DNA of 57,584 nucleotides from Pseudomonadota bacterium (GTDB lineage: Bacteria; Pseudomonadota; Gammaproteobacteria; Burkholderiales; Burkholderiaceae_F): contig JAEZVV010000151.1 in assembly GCA_023443095.1 (NCBI GenBank), positions 1 to 57,584 on the forward strand, given 5' to 3'. Shown here piece by piece: positions 17,009 through 27,166 of this stretch (its first letter is position 1; every line of letters begins with the position of its first letter). The position numbers and the translations under genes are program-made. The notes under the pieces are model-generated. The model saw only the letters and a program-made list of their open reading frames with translations. It was not told where the DNA came from and made no database searches.

Positions 17009-18142
17009 CTACTCCACGCCGCGCGAACGGTCGGCGGCGAACTCGGCCCGGAAGGCTTCGAAGCGGCCCGCATCCAGCGCGTCGCGTGCCTGCTGCATCA
17101 GCCCCAGGTAGAAATGCAGGTTGTGGATGGTGTTGAGGCGCGCCCCCAGGATCTCGTTGACCCGCTGCAAGTGGTGCAGGTAGGCCCGGCTGAAATGGCG
17201 GCAGGCGTAGCAATTGCAAGTGGGGTCGAGCGGGCGGGTGTCGTCGCGGTAGCGGCTGTTGCGCAGCTTGACGTCGCCGAAACGCGTGAACAGCCAGCCG
17301 TTGCGCGCGTTGCGGGTCGGCATCACGCAGTCGAACATGTCGACCCCGTACGCCACGCCGTCGAGCAGGTCCTCGGGCGTTCCCACCCCCATCAGGTAAC
17401 GCGGCCGGTCGGCCGGCAGCTGGTGCGCCAGGTGGTCGAGGATGCGCATCATCTCGGGCTTGGGTTCGCCCACCGACAGGCCGCCGATGGCATAGCCGTG
17501 AAAGCCGATGTCCTTCAGGCCGGCGAGCGACTCGTCGCGCAGGTGTTCGTACATTCCGCCCTGGACGATGCCGAACAGGGCGTTGGGATTCTCGAGCGCG
17601 TCGAAGGCCTGACGCGAGCGCTTGGCCCAGCGCAGCGACAGGCGCATCGAATCGGCGGCCTCCTCCTCGGTGGCCGGGCGTCCGTCGATCTCGTACGGGG
17701 TGCATTCGTCGAACACCATCGCGATGTCGGAATTGAGCACCTTCTGGATCCGCATCGACTCCTCCGGCGGCAGAAAGAGCTTGTCGCCGTTGATGGGCGA
17801 GGCAAAACGCACGCCCTCCTCGCTGATCTTGCGCAGCTTGCCGAGCGAGAAGACCTGGAAGCCGCCCGAGTCGGTCAGGATCGGCTTGTCCCAGCCCATG
17901 AAACGGTGCAGTCCGCCGTGCGCCTCGATCACGTCGAGCCCGGGGCGCAGCCACAGATGAAAGGTGTTGCCCAGGACGATCTGAGCGCCGTCGGCCTCGA
18001 GTTCGTTGGGCGCCATCGCCTTGACCGTGCCGTAAGTGCCGACCGGCATGAAGATCGGGGTCTGGACCACGCCGTGGTTGAGGGTGAGCGTGCCGCGGCG
18101 GGCGCGGCCCTCGGTGGCGAGGACTTCGAATTTCAAGGCCAT
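17009..18142 (-). CDS. tgt: tRNA-guanine transglycosylase Tgt
   Basis: A 377-residue bacterial Tgt, which swaps guanine-34 for preQ1 in GUN-anticodon tRNAs during queuosine synthesis. Visible features: TDSGGFQVFSLG (catalytic Asp region), FDECTPYE, the GGLSVGEPKPEM block, DCVMPTRNARNG, and the zinc site CNCYACRHFSRAYLHHL. The start at 18142 is fixed by an overlapping TGATG with queA. A longer frame upstream reads through queA and is rejected. Confidence 0.97.
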   Translation of the reverse strand: MALKFEVLATEGRARRGTLTLNHGVVQTPIFMPVGTYGTVKAMAPNELEADGAQIVLGNTFHLWLRPGLDVIEAHGGLHRFMGWDKPILTDSGGFQVFSLGKLRKISEEGVRFASPINGDKLFLPPEESMRIQKVLNSDIAMVFDECTPYEIDGRPATEEEAADSMRLSLRWAKRSRQAFDALENPNALFGIVQGGMYEHLRDESLAGLKDIGFHGYAIGGLSVGEPKPEMMRILDHLAHQLPADRPRYLMGVGTPEDLLDGVAYGVDMFDCVMPTRNARNGWLFTRFGDVKLRNSRYRDDTRPLDPTCNCYACRHFSRAYLHHLQRVNEILGARLNTIHNLHFYLGLMQQARDALDAGRFEAFRAEFAADRSRGVE

Positions 18143-19185
18143 CAGGCCCTCCTTTCTAGCAGCATCGCGTCGCCGTAACTGAAGAAGCGGTAGCGGTGGG
18201 CGATCGCGTGGGCGTAAGCGGCACGGATCGTCTCGGACCCAACCAGCGCCGAGACCAGCATCAGCAACGTGGACTTGGGCAGGTGGAAGTTGGTGATCAA
18301 GGCGTCGACGATGCGGAAGTCGTAGCCCGGGGTGATGAAGAGCCGGGTGTCGCGGCTGCCCGCCAGCACCTGGCCGGCCGGGGCGTCCACCGCAGCCGAC
18401 TCGAGCGCGCGCAGGCTGGTGGTCCCCACCGCCACCACCCGCCGGCCGGCCGCCTTGGCGGCATTGATCGCCGCGGCCTGGTCGGCCCTGATGCTGTACC
18501 ACTCGGAATGCATGCGGTGTTCGGCCAGGTTCTCGACCCGTACCGGCTGGAAGGTGCCCGCGCCCACATGCAAGGTGACGAAAGCCGTTTCGACGCCGCG
18601 CTCGCGCAGGCGACTTATCAGCTCCTGCGTGAAATGCAGCCCGGCGGTGGGCGCGGCCACCGCGCCCGGCGTGGCCGCGTACACGGTCTGGTAGCGGCTC
18701 TCGTCGGCTGCGTCGGCGCCGTGGGTGATATAGGGCGGCAGCGGCACCTCGCCCAGACGGTCGAGGGTCTCGAAAACGTCAACGCCAAAATCAAGCTCGA
18801 AGAACTCGTCCTGGCGCCCGATCACGGTCGCGGCGACGGCCCCATCGCCTTCGCCGAAGAGGACACGGCTGCCGGGCTTGGGCGACTTGCTCGCGCGCAT
18901 CATGGCGATCACCCGCGTCGGCGCGGTCACCCGCTCGACCAGCGCCTCGACCCGACCACCGCTGTCCTTGAGACCATGCAGGCGCGCCTTGATCACCCGG
19001 GTGTCGTTGAAGACCAGCAGGTCGCCCGGCTGCAGCAGGCTTTCGACGTCGGCAAACGAGAGGTCTTCGAAACCGTCGGGCAACACCCGCAACAGGCGCG
19101 AGTCGGTGCGATTGGCGAGCGGGTGCTGGGCAATCAGCTCGGGCGGCAGATCGAAATCGAAATCGGAAAGTTTGAGTTCGTTCAT
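18142..19185 (-). CDS. queA: tRNA preQ1(34) S-adenosylmethionine ribosyltransferase-isomerase QueA
   Basis: A 347-residue QueA, the step after Tgt in queuosine formation. N-terminal FDLPPELIAQHP, FNDTRVIKARL, PTAGLHFTQELI, TLHVGAGTFQPVR and the C-terminal NFHLPKSTLLMLVSA block are all family hallmarks. The ATG at 19185 is chosen because the family begins here. Its TGA shares one base with the tgt ATG, giving translational coupling. Confidence 0.97.
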   Translation of the reverse strand: MNELKLSDFDFDLPPELIAQHPLANRTDSRLLRVLPDGFEDLSFADVESLLQPGDLLVFNDTRVIKARLHGLKDSGGRVEALVERVTAPTRVIAMMRASKSPKPGSRVLFGEGDGAVAATVIGRQDEFFELDFGVDVFETLDRLGEVPLPPYITHGADAADESRYQTVYAATPGAVAAPTAGLHFTQELISRLRERGVETAFVTLHVGAGTFQPVRVENLAEHRMHSEWYSIRADQAAAINAAKAAGRRVVAVGTTSLRALESAAVDAPAGQVLAGSRDTRLFITPGYDFRIVDALITNFHLPKSTLLMLVSALVGSETIRAAYAHAIAHRYRFFSYGDAMLLERRA

Positions 19186-19314
19186 GGCTTGACCGGCCAG
19201 AAGAGAGATAAACCGAGACTGCCGGCGGCACGCCACCGGCAAAGCGATTCAGCCAAGACATCCCTTGACTGAGCAGGCCTCGCAGAGCGAGACCGTGGCG
19301 CTGAGAGTGCACCT

Positions 19315-19333
19315 GCGACAGCAAAGCTGTCGC
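19315..19333. other. Perfect hairpin downstream of tRNA-Leu
   Basis: An eight-base perfect stem GCGACAGC / GCTGTCGC with an AAA loop, 19 bases beyond the 3' end of the minus-strand tRNA. There is no T-run. It may help define the tRNA 3' end or act as a weak terminator. Confidence 0.4.
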
Positions 19334-19352
19334 GTACACCCGAAGCGAATCT

Positions 19353-19437
19353 TGGTGCCCAGGGAGGGATTCGAACCCTCACGCTGTTTAGGCGGCGGAT
19401 TTTGAATCCGCTGTGTCTACCGTTCCACCACCCGGGC
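19353..19437 (-). tRNA. tRNA-Leu (anticodon CAA)
   Basis: A complete 85-base tRNA with encoded CCA (19353-19355). Acceptor GCCCGGG pairs with CCTGGGC, with one G-T wobble. The anticodon stem CGGATT-CAA-AATCCG shows a CAA anticodon read as Leu(UUG). A variable arm (CGCCTAAACAGCG) of the long class II kind and the T-arm GGGTTCGAATCCC are present. It lies between panD and queA on the same strand. Confidence 0.95.
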
Positions 19438-19486
19438 AGGGGGCTGCGCGCAATGCGCAGGCCGGATTATGCCGAAATTTTCGTGA

Positions 19487-19864
19487 CTACTTTTGCACCG
19501 GCACGAAATCGCGCAGTTCCTTTTGCCGGTTGTTGCCGTCGACGAAGACGAGCTTGGGCTTGTGCCCCTTTGCCTCTTCATCGTCGAAGTCGGCAAAGGT
19601 CGCAATGATCACCAGATCGCCCACCTGGGCGTGACGCGCCGCCGAGCCGTTGAGCGAGATCGTGCCCGAGCCGCGTTCCGCCGCGATGGCGTAGGTATTG
19701 AGGCGGGCGCCGTTGGAGACGTTCCAGATCTCAACCCGCTCGAATTCCCGAATGTCGGCGGTTTCGAGCAGGTCAAGGTCGATCGCGCACGAACCCTCGT
19801 AGTGAAGTTCGCTGGCCGTGACCGTGGCGCGGTGGATCTTGGATTTGAGCAGGTTGCGCAACAT
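19487..19864 (-). CDS. panD: Aspartate 1-decarboxylase PanD
   Basis: A 125-residue PanD proenzyme, making beta-alanine from aspartate for pantothenate. The self-cleavage site is visible as Y22-E-G24-S25, where Ser25 becomes the pyruvoyl group. KIHRATVT and NGARLNTYAI are also typical. Nine bases separate it from panC, completing a panB-panC-panD run that makes all precursors of the final pantothenate ligation. Confidence 0.97.
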   Translation of the reverse strand: MLRNLLKSKIHRATVTASELHYEGSCAIDLDLLETADIREFERVEIWNVSNGARLNTYAIAAERGSGTISLNGSAARHAQVGDLVIIATFADFDDEEAKGHKPKLVFVDGNNRQKELRDFVPVQK

Positions 19865-19873
19865 GGCGGCCTT

Positions 19874-20716
19874 CTAGATTTCAAGGTTGTCGATCAAGCG
19901 CGTCGCGCCCAGCTTGGCGGCGACCAGAACCACCAGCGGTTCGCCGGCGGCGATCTGGACCGCGTCCGGCTCCTTGAGGTCGCGTCGGCGGCGCAGCGAG
20001 ACGTAGTCGACCTTCCAGCCGTGGGCCTCGAGCTCGCGCACCGCATCGCCCTCGATCGCGGCGAGGTCGGTCGCGCCGGCCTTGATCCGCGCCTGCACCG
20101 CCAGCAAGGTCGCGTAGAGCCGCGGAGCTTCGGCGCGCTCCTCGGCCGTCAGGTAGCGGTTGCGAGAAGACAGCGCAAGGCCGTCGACATCGCGCACGGT
20201 TTCGTGCGGCACGATCTCGGTCGGCATCGCGAACTGGCGGCACATGTTGCGCACCACCATCAGCTGCTGGTAGTCCTTCTTGCCGAACACCGCCACCCGC
20301 GGCTGGACGCAGGCAAAAAGCTTCATCACCTCGGTCGAGACCCCGGTGAAGAAACCCGGCCGGAAATGGCCCTCGAGGATGTCGCCCAGGTCGTTGGGAG
20401 GCTGGACGCGGTAGTTCTGCGGCTCGGGATAAAGCTCTTCCTCGCTCGGCGCGAACAGCACGTAGACCCGGTTCTGCTGCTGCAGCTTCTCGATGTCGGC
20501 TGCCAGCGTGCGCGGGTATTTGTCGAAATCCTCGTTCGGGCCGAACTGCAGGCGGTTGACGAAAATCGACGCCACCACGGGGTCGCCGTGGCGGTGCGCC
20601 ATTTCCATCAGCGCCAGATGGCCGGCGTGGAGATTGCCCATCGTCGGAACGAAGGCGATTCGGTTCTGACCGCGCAACTGGTCGCGCAGGTCTTCAATGG
20701 TGTGGACGACTTTCAT
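19874..20716 (-). CDS. panC: Pantothenate synthetase PanC
   Basis: A 280-residue PanC, ligating pantoate and beta-alanine with ATP. The nucleotide-binding HxGH-type motif is in FVPTMGNLHAGHLALM. FGKKDYQQLMVVRNM and ALSSRNRYL are further signatures. It sits 27 bases after panB and 9 bases before panD. Confidence 0.97.
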   Translation of the reverse strand: MKVVHTIEDLRDQLRGQNRIAFVPTMGNLHAGHLALMEMAHRHGDPVVASIFVNRLQFGPNEDFDKYPRTLAADIEKLQQQNRVYVLFAPSEEELYPEPQNYRVQPPNDLGDILEGHFRPGFFTGVSTEVMKLFACVQPRVAVFGKKDYQQLMVVRNMCRQFAMPTEIVPHETVRDVDGLALSSRNRYLTAEERAEAPRLYATLLAVQARIKAGATDLAAIEGDAVRELEAHGWKVDYVSLRRRRDLKEPDAVQIAAGEPLVVLVAAKLGATRLIDNLEI

Positions 20717-20743
20717 GGAGATGGCAATGCGGACGGGCCGCGC

Positions 20744-21571
20744 TCAGTAGCTGTGTTCGGCCCCGGGGAAGGTTCTCGATTGTACGGCAGCCACATAGGC
20801 CTGCGCCGCCGCCAGAACGCTGGGCTGGCCGTCCATGAAGTTCTTGGCGAACTTCGGCACCCGGCCGGGATAAACGCCGATCATGTCGTGCAGGACCAGC
20901 ACCTGGCCCGAACACCGGTTGCCGGCGCCGATTCCGATCGTGGGAATGGCCAGCAGCTCGGTCAGCTCGGCGGCCAGCGCCGCCGGCACCATCTCCAGCA
21001 CCAGCAGACTGGCTCCCGCTGCCTGCAGCGCCAGGGCGTCGCGCTTCAGCTGTTCGGCCGCTTCGATCGTCTTGCCCTGCACCCGGTAGCCGCCCAAGGC
21101 GTGAACCGACTGCGGCGTCAGGCCGAGGTGGGCGCAGACCGGAATGCTGCGCTTGGCCATCATCTCGACCGTCGGTGCAAGCCACTCGCCGCCCTCGACC
21201 TTGACCATCTGGGCGCCGGCCTGCATCAGGCGCGCCGCGTTGTCGTAGGCCGCAGCCAAGCTCGATTGGTAGGTGCCGAAAGGCATGTCGGCGATCAGCC
21301 AGGCGTGGCGGTTGCCGCGTGCCACCGCCGCCGTGTGGTAGGCGATGTCGGCGAGTGTCACCGGCAGGGTCGAGCCGTGGCCCTGAACCACCATGCCGAG
21401 TGAATCGCCGACCAGCAGCGAATGCACGCCGGCAGCGTCGAACACCGCAGCGAACGAGGCGTCGTAGCAAGTAAGCATGGCGATCGGTTCGGCCGCCGCG
21501 CGCATCTGCGCCAGCTTGGTGAGGGTGACCGGCTTGCGGGTGGCTTCGCCCGCGGGACTGTTGGCGTACAT
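20744..21571 (-). CDS. panB: 3-methyl-2-oxobutanoate hydroxymethyltransferase PanB
   Basis: A 275-residue PanB, the first committed step of pantoate synthesis. Key blocks: AMLTCYDASFA, LLVGDSLGMVVQGH (metal-binding Asp), PFGTYQSS, VKVEGG, AHLGLTPQSVHALGG and GIGAGN. The ATG at 21571 has GGAG just upstream. The longer open frame upstream belongs to the kinase region and is not used. Confidence 0.97.
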   Translation of the reverse strand: MYANSPAGEATRKPVTLTKLAQMRAAAEPIAMLTCYDASFAAVFDAAGVHSLLVGDSLGMVVQGHGSTLPVTLADIAYHTAAVARGNRHAWLIADMPFGTYQSSLAAAYDNAARLMQAGAQMVKVEGGEWLAPTVEMMAKRSIPVCAHLGLTPQSVHALGGYRVQGKTIEAAEQLKRDALALQAAGASLLVLEMVPAALAAELTELLAIPTIGIGAGNRCSGQVLVLHDMIGVYPGRVPKFAKNFMDGQPSVLAAAQAYVAAVQSRTFPGAEHSY

Positions 21572-21590
21572 GAAGACTCCTGGCCGGCGC

Positions 21591-22232
21591 TCAGGCGGCG
21601 AGATTGAAGTGCTCGCGCCGCCCGCGCATGCCTTCGATGCGGGAAAGCAGAAGTTCGAAATCGGCCTTGCGGCCGACCGGATTGAAAAACTCGGTGCCGA
21701 CCACCAGCACCGGAGCCACATCGTAATCGTGAAAGTAGCGCGCGTAGCTGTCGGCGAGCTGGGCCAAGTAAGCCGTGGCGATTCCCACCTCGTTCGCGAG
21801 GCCGCGCCGCGTTACGCGTTCGGCCAAGGTTTCGGGCTCGGCCTGCAGGTAGATCACCAGGTCCGGTTCCGGCGGCATCACGCCGAGTTTGTCGTGCACA
21901 GCCTGGTAGATCGCCAGTTCGTCGGGCGCGAGCGTCAGGCGCGCGAACAAGGCGTCTTTCTCGAACAGGAAGTCGCCCACCAGCGGCCGTCCGGGCGGCC
22001 GCCGCTCGAACTCGTCGACCTGCCGGGCGCGCTGCAGGAGAAAAGCCAGCTGGGTCGCCAGCGCATGACGGCTGCGGTCGCGGTAATAACGGTCGAGAAA
22101 GGGGTTGGCCTCGGGCTGCTCGAGCATCAGCTCGGCTCCCAGGCGATCGGCGAGCCGGTGCGCCAGCGAGGTCTTGCCCACGCCGATCGGGCCTTCGACC
22201 ACGATGTGTCGGAAGCGTTCGGCCAGGCTCAT
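21591..22232 (-). CDS. Deoxynucleoside kinase family protein
   Basis: A 213-residue kinase of the deoxyadenosine/deoxyguanosine kinase type. The P-loop GPIGVGKTSLAHRL is at residues 15-28. NPFLDRYYRDRSRHALATQ, LVGDFLFEKDALFA and the lid-like RVTRRG segment follow. Its ATG overlaps the stop of the DUF486 gene (ATGA). It lies between folK and panB, the common betaproteobacterial arrangement. Nucleoside specificity cannot be read from sequence. Confidence 0.9.
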   Translation of the reverse strand: MSLAERFRHIVVEGPIGVGKTSLAHRLADRLGAELMLEQPEANPFLDRYYRDRSRHALATQLAFLLQRARQVDEFERRPPGRPLVGDFLFEKDALFARLTLAPDELAIYQAVHDKLGVMPPEPDLVIYLQAEPETLAERVTRRGLANEVGIATAYLAQLADSYARYFHDYDVAPVLVVGTEFFNPVGRKADFELLLSRIEGMRGRREHFNLAA

Positions 22233-22579
22233 GCCGAACGGAACATGAAATAGACCGCCCCCACCATACACAGAGCGGCCCACAGGTAATCGAGCTTGAG
22301 CGGCTCGCGCATATAGAACACGGCGAAGGGGATGAAAACCCCGAGCGTGATCACTTCCTGCATGATCTTCAGCTGGCCGAGCGACAGGGCGGTGTAGCCG
22401 ATGCGGTTGGCCGGCACCTGCAGCAGGTATTCGGCCAGGGCAATGCCCCAGCTGACAAAAGCCGCGATCCACCAGGGCCGATCGTTGAGGTTCTTGAGGT
22501 GCGCGTACCAGGCGAAAGTCATGAAGACGTTCGAGCCGATCAGCAGCAGCGTCGTCTGGGCAACGACCGGGATTCCCAT
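22229..22579 (-). CDS. DUF486 / DMT-type small membrane protein
   Basis: A 116-residue, four-helix membrane protein resembling the DUF486 family in the drug/metabolite transporter superfamily. Key stretches are NVFMTFAWYAHLKN near the N-terminus, SWGIALAEYLLQVPANR in the middle, and LKIMQEVITLGVFIPF. It overlaps the kinase start by four bases. Transport substrate unknown. Confidence 0.88.
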   Translation of the reverse strand: MGIPVVAQTTLLLIGSNVFMTFAWYAHLKNLNDRPWWIAAFVSWGIALAEYLLQVPANRIGYTALSLGQLKIMQEVITLGVFIPFAVFYMREPLKLDYLWAALCMVGAVYFMFRSA

Positions 22580-22591
22580 GGCCGGGCCTGA

Positions 22592-23089
22592 TCAGGAGGC
22601 GGCGCGCGCCGCCGGTTCGATGCGCTGGTCGGCCACCGACGCCAGCAGGTCGGACACGCGGCCGCGACCGGGAATCACGAGTTCGGGCTCGATGTCGGAC
22701 AGCGGCCGCAGGACGAAGGCTCGCAGGTGCAGCCTCGGGTGCGGCAAGGTGAGCGGGGTCGACTGGATGCAGAGATCGCCGTGCAGCAGCAGATCGAGGT
22801 CGACGCTGCGCGGCGCATTGCGTTTGACCCCGTGGCGCTTGCGTCCCAGCATCAGTTCGAGGTCGAGCAGGTGCAGGAGCAGGGCGTAAGGCTCGAGCCG
22901 GGTGTCGAGCCGGGCGACGGCGTTGAGGAAGTCCGGGCCCTCGGCGTCGATCGGCGCGGTGCGGTAATACGGTGACACCGCCACCAGTTCGGACTGCTCG
23001 AGCGATGCCAGCGCTTCGAGCGCCGCCGCCAGCGTATCGGCGGTATCGCCCTGGTTGGCGCCCAGGCCGACGTAGGCGGCGCGTTTCAT
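22592..23089 (-). CDS. folK: 2-amino-4-hydroxy-6-hydroxymethyldihydropteridine pyrophosphokinase FolK
   Basis: A 165-residue FolK in folate synthesis. YVGLGANQGD at the N-terminus, FLNAVARL and the signature RSVDLDLLLHGD are clear, followed by LPHPRLHLRAFVLRPL. The start at 23089 overlaps the pcnB stop as ATGA. Upstream extension of the frame reads through pcnB and is rejected. Confidence 0.96.
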   Translation of the reverse strand: MKRAAYVGLGANQGDTADTLAAALEALASLEQSELVAVSPYYRTAPIDAEGPDFLNAVARLDTRLEPYALLLHLLDLELMLGRKRHGVKRNAPRSVDLDLLLHGDLCIQSTPLTLPHPRLHLRAFVLRPLSDIEPELVIPGRGRVSDLLASVADQRIEPAARAAS

Positions 23090-24471
23090 TCCGTGCTTCC
23101 GCCGGCCGGCTTGCGGCGCGCGCCGCCGCGGCGGCGGCGTTTCTTGGCTGCGCTTTCGGCCGGAAGTCCGCCCGCGGCGCGGGCCGCGCGTTCGGCCGCC
23201 GCAGCCACTGCAATCAGTTCGTCCCGCTCGTCTTCGTCGGCCGAAAAGAAGTTGCCCCACCAGTCGGGGAGCTCGCGCGGGATTTCGTCGGCGGCGGCGC
23301 GCAGGACCAGGAAGTCGAAACCGGCGCGGAAGCGCAGGTGTTCGACCAGGCTGTACGGGGTCTTGCCGATGCGGCGCTCGAAACGCGGCTGCATGCCCCA
23401 GATCTCCCGCATGTCCGAGGTGTAGCGGCGCTGGATCGCGAGTTTGTCGGTCTGGGCGTCGAGCACTTCGTCGATCGCGGCGTTGAGGGCAACGATCTTC
23501 GGTTCGCCGCGGGCAGCGCGGGCCTTCCACTGCCCCAGCACCTCGTGCCAGAGCAGGGTCGCAAACAAGAAGCTGGGCGCAATGTGGCGACCGGCCCGCA
23601 CGCGTTCGTCGGTACGGGACAGTGCCAGCATCACGAAGCGCTCGCCCGCCGGCTGCTCGAGGATGACGTCGAGCAGCGGCAGCAGCCCGTGGTGCAGGCC
23701 TTCGGCGCGCAGCCGCGTGATACACGCCACCGAATGGCCGCTGGTGAGCAGCTTGAGCATCTCGTCGAACAAGCGCGCCGCCGGAACGTTTTCAAGCAGG
23801 CTGCCCAGGCTGGCGATCGGCGCCCGGGTGGCGTCGTCGATCTCGAAGCCGAGCTTGGCGGCAAAACGCACCGCCCGCAGCATGCGCACCGGGTCTTCGC
23901 GGTAACGCGTGGCGGGGTCGCCGATCATGCGCAAGCGGCGCTTGCGGATGTCCTTGACGCCGTCGTGATAGTCGAGCACCTCCTGGGTGGAGGGGTCGTA
24001 ATAAAGCGCGTTGACGGTGAAATCGCGCCGTGCCGCGTCTTCGTATTGCTCGCCGAAAACATTGTCGGCCAATACCCGTCCGTGCTCGTCCTTGTCGATC
24101 TTGTCGGTGCCGAGCGCACGGAAGGTCGACACCTCGATCGTTTCGGCGCCGTGCATCACGTGCACCAGGCGGAAGCGCCGTCCGATGATGATCGCCCGCC
24201 GCGAGTGGCTCTTGACCTGTTCGGGCGTGGCGTCGGTGGCGACGTCGAAATCCTTGGGCGCCACGCCGAGCAGCAGGTCGCGCACGGCGCCGCCCACGAT
24301 ATAGGCCTTGAAGCCCGCGCGCTGCAGGCTCTCGCAGGTGCGCAGCGCGGCTTTCGAGACCAGCGCCGGATTGATGCCATGGTCGGCCGCGGTGTAGACC
24401 TTGGGTTCCTTGCGGGCGCGGGGCTTGCGGGTCAGGATCTTCTGCACCTTCTCGACCAGACGTTTGATCAC
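23086..24471 (-). CDS. pcnB: Poly(A) polymerase I PcnB
   Basis: A 461-residue PcnB, adding poly(A) tails that mark RNAs for decay. The nucleotidyltransferase core shows FKAYIVGGAVRDLLLG and PKDFDVATDATPEQVK, with the two metal-binding Asp residues. It has RLRMIGDPATRYREDPVRMLRA-type sequence, cut here into its parts RMIGDPATR and EDPVRMLRA. The C-terminus is basic (KKRRRRGGARR). GTG at 24471 is preferred to the GTG at 24501 because GAGGGG lies 7 bases before it while the upstream codon has no ribosome site. Confidence 0.94.
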   Translation of the reverse strand: MIKRLVEKVQKILTRKPRARKEPKVYTAADHGINPALVSKAALRTCESLQRAGFKAYIVGGAVRDLLLGVAPKDFDVATDATPEQVKSHSRRAIIIGRRFRLVHVMHGAETIEVSTFRALGTDKIDKDEHGRVLADNVFGEQYEDAARRDFTVNALYYDPSTQEVLDYHDGVKDIRKRRLRMIGDPATRYREDPVRMLRAVRFAAKLGFEIDDATRAPIASLGSLLENVPAARLFDEMLKLLTSGHSVACITRLRAEGLHHGLLPLLDVILEQPAGERFVMLALSRTDERVRAGRHIAPSFLFATLLWHEVLGQWKARAARGEPKIVALNAAIDEVLDAQTDKLAIQRRYTSDMREIWGMQPRFERRIGKTPYSLVEHLRFRAGFDFLVLRAAADEIPRELPDWWGNFFSADEDERDELIAVAAAAERAARAAGGLPAESAAKKRRRRGGARRKPAGGSTE

Positions 24472-24531
24472 GATTGGCCCCTCGGGCTGGTGGATGGGCA
24501 CGGAAGAGGCTCGGCCGCAGTAAGGATCGCG

Positions 24532-25227
24532 TCAGCCATGGACCACCAGGTCGAAGAGTTGCAGCACCGGCCAGCCGCGCTCGGCCGCCACCGCGGCCAG
24601 TTTGGCGTCGGGATGGGTGGCGACGGCGCGGCCGCCGGCCGCGGCCACGCGTTCGAGCAAGGGAAGGTCGTTGATCGAATCGCTGTAGAAGACGCAGGAC
24701 TCGAGGTCACCGAAGCTCGCTCCGCGCTCGGCGAGGAACCCTTCGACCGCCCTCACCTTGCCTTCGAGATAGGTATGGGTGCCGGTGTAGCGGCCAGTGA
24801 ACTCGCCGGCCGCGTCCTGCTCGGGGCGCACCGCGAGCAGGTTTTCTATCCCCAGGCGGGTGGCGATCGGCCGCGTGACGAAAGCATGGGTTCCGGTCAC
24901 CAGCGCCAGCACGTCGCCGGCGGCGCGATGGCTTGCTATCAGTTCGAAAGCTTCGGGCCGCAGCGCCGGTTCGACGTATTGCGCCAGGAACTCGGCGCGC
25001 CAGGCTTCGAGCCGGGCGCGCGGGAACTGCGCCAGCATTCCCATCTGGAATGCCAGATAGGCGTCGACGTCGAAGCAGCCGGCCTTGTAGGTGCGAGCGA
25101 ACTCGCGGATACGGGAACCGTAGTCGGCGGCGTCGAATCCAGCGCGCGCGACCAGGAAGTGGGACCAGGTGTCCGCGCTGTCGATGGGCAGCAGCGTGTG
25201 GTCCAGATCAAATAGGGCGAGTCTCAT
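24532..25227 (-). CDS. HAD-IB family phosphatase (SerB-like)
   Basis: A 231-residue HAD hydrolase. Motif I FDLDHTLLP begins at residue 6, motif II is VTGTHAF, and motif III/IV is VFYSDSINDLPLLE. A long helical cap between motif I and II matches subfamily IB (phosphoserine phosphatase-like). It lies between pcnB and hda, a position usual for this gene in Burkholderia-like genomes. The substrate is unknown. Confidence 0.92.
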   Translation of the reverse strand: MRLALFDLDHTLLPIDSADTWSHFLVARAGFDAADYGSRIREFARTYKAGCFDVDAYLAFQMGMLAQFPRARLEAWRAEFLAQYVEPALRPEAFELIASHRAAGDVLALVTGTHAFVTRPIATRLGIENLLAVRPEQDAAGEFTGRYTGTHTYLEGKVRAVEGFLAERGASFGDLESCVFYSDSINDLPLLERVAAAGGRAVATHPDAKLAAVAAERGWPVLQLFDLVVHG

Positions 25228-25294
25228 TTTGCCGCGATTCTACTCGCCGCCCCGCCCCCGCTCACCGACCCAAGCCGCCGGATTCAGGCTTTTT

Positions 25295-25954
25295 CTAGTG
25301 CGACAACGCCAGCCACTCCCGCAGCAGCGGCACCGTGATCGGCCGCTGGCGCACCAGGGCGTAGGCGTCGATCGCGTCGAGCACCGCCACCAGGGTGCGC
25401 ATGTCGCGCGGCAGGTGGGACAGCATCCAGGCTCGCACTTCCGGGCTCAGGACGATGCCGCGCGAGCCGGCGTGGGCGACCAGGGCCTGGGCCTTTTCGA
25501 CATCCGACAAGGAATGGATCTGGTAGACCAGCCCCCAGGTCAGGCGCGAGCGGACGTCGTCGCGCAGGGCGAGCTGGCCGGGAGCGAACTGGCCGGCCGC
25601 GACCAGCCGCGCCTGCGGATGTGCGCGCACTTCGTTCATCAGTATGAAAAGCCGCGACTGGCCTTCGAGTCCGAGCCGGTCGACGTCGTCGATGCAATAC
25701 AGCGGCACGGCCGGGTCGAATTCCGGCACCCCGACCCCGGATTTTCCCTCGGCCAGACCGGCCCCGCCCAGCGCCCGCAGGAGGTGGGAGCAGCCCGCTC
25801 CCGCCTCGCCCCACAGGTAGACGAACTGCGGCCCGCCGCCGCCCGCCACGACCCGCAGAGCCGCCAACGCCTCGGCATTGCGGCCGGGGACAAAGTTGTC
25901 GAGCGTGGGAGTGAGCGGCTGGATCAGATCCAGAGCCAGCTGGGCTGAGTTCAT
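25295..25954 (-). CDS. hda: DnaA regulatory inactivator Hda
   Basis: A 219-residue AAA+ protein homologous to the DnaA ATPase domain. With the beta clamp, Hda converts DnaA-ATP to DnaA-ADP after initiation. The N-terminal QLALDLIQP matches the clamp-binding QL-L-x type motif. The modified Walker A is WGEAGAGCSHLL, and Walker B is YCIDDVDRLG. It lacks the DNA-binding domain IV of DnaA. It is divergent from purM, 122 bases away. Confidence 0.93.
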   Translation of the reverse strand: MNSAQLALDLIQPLTPTLDNFVPGRNAEALAALRVVAGGGGPQFVYLWGEAGAGCSHLLRALGGAGLAEGKSGVGVPEFDPAVPLYCIDDVDRLGLEGQSRLFILMNEVRAHPQARLVAAGQFAPGQLALRDDVRSRLTWGLVYQIHSLSDVEKAQALVAHAGSRGIVLSPEVRAWMLSHLPRDMRTLVAVLDAIDAYALVRQRPITVPLLREWLALSH

Positions 25955-26007
25955 CGATCGGGTGCCGGCCCGCGACCCGGGGAACCGGGGCGGCGCGACG
26001 CATCGAA

Positions 26008-26013
26008 TAAAAT
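26008..26013 (+). promoter_or_regulatory. Possible -10 element of purM
   Basis: TAAAAT in an otherwise GC-rich gap, 64 bases before the purM ATG. The -35 region is not clear. Confidence 0.35.
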
Positions 26014-26076
26014 GCCGGCTTTGCGTGCGCTGCGAAGTCTAGCGTGCCCCCCACCCCTCACGTTTCCCCGTCTGCC

Positions 26077-27111
<1,035 letters not shown>

Positions 27112-27119
27112 GCCAGAGT

Positions 27120-27166
27120 AAACCCGCCCTCCGCATGGCGCCGGGGGCGGGACCCCCGGGTTTCTT
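27120..27166 (+). terminator. Possible terminator after purM
   Basis: AAACCCG at 27120-27126 pairs with CGGGTTT at 27157-27163. The GC-rich intervening sequence can itself fold, and TTCTTC follows. The long loop makes this tentative. Confidence 0.4.

Noticed and set aside
19353..19437. tRNA-Leu as a phage or island attachment site
   Set aside because: No integrase, direct repeat of the tRNA 3' end or composition change lies on either side; flanking genes are core.
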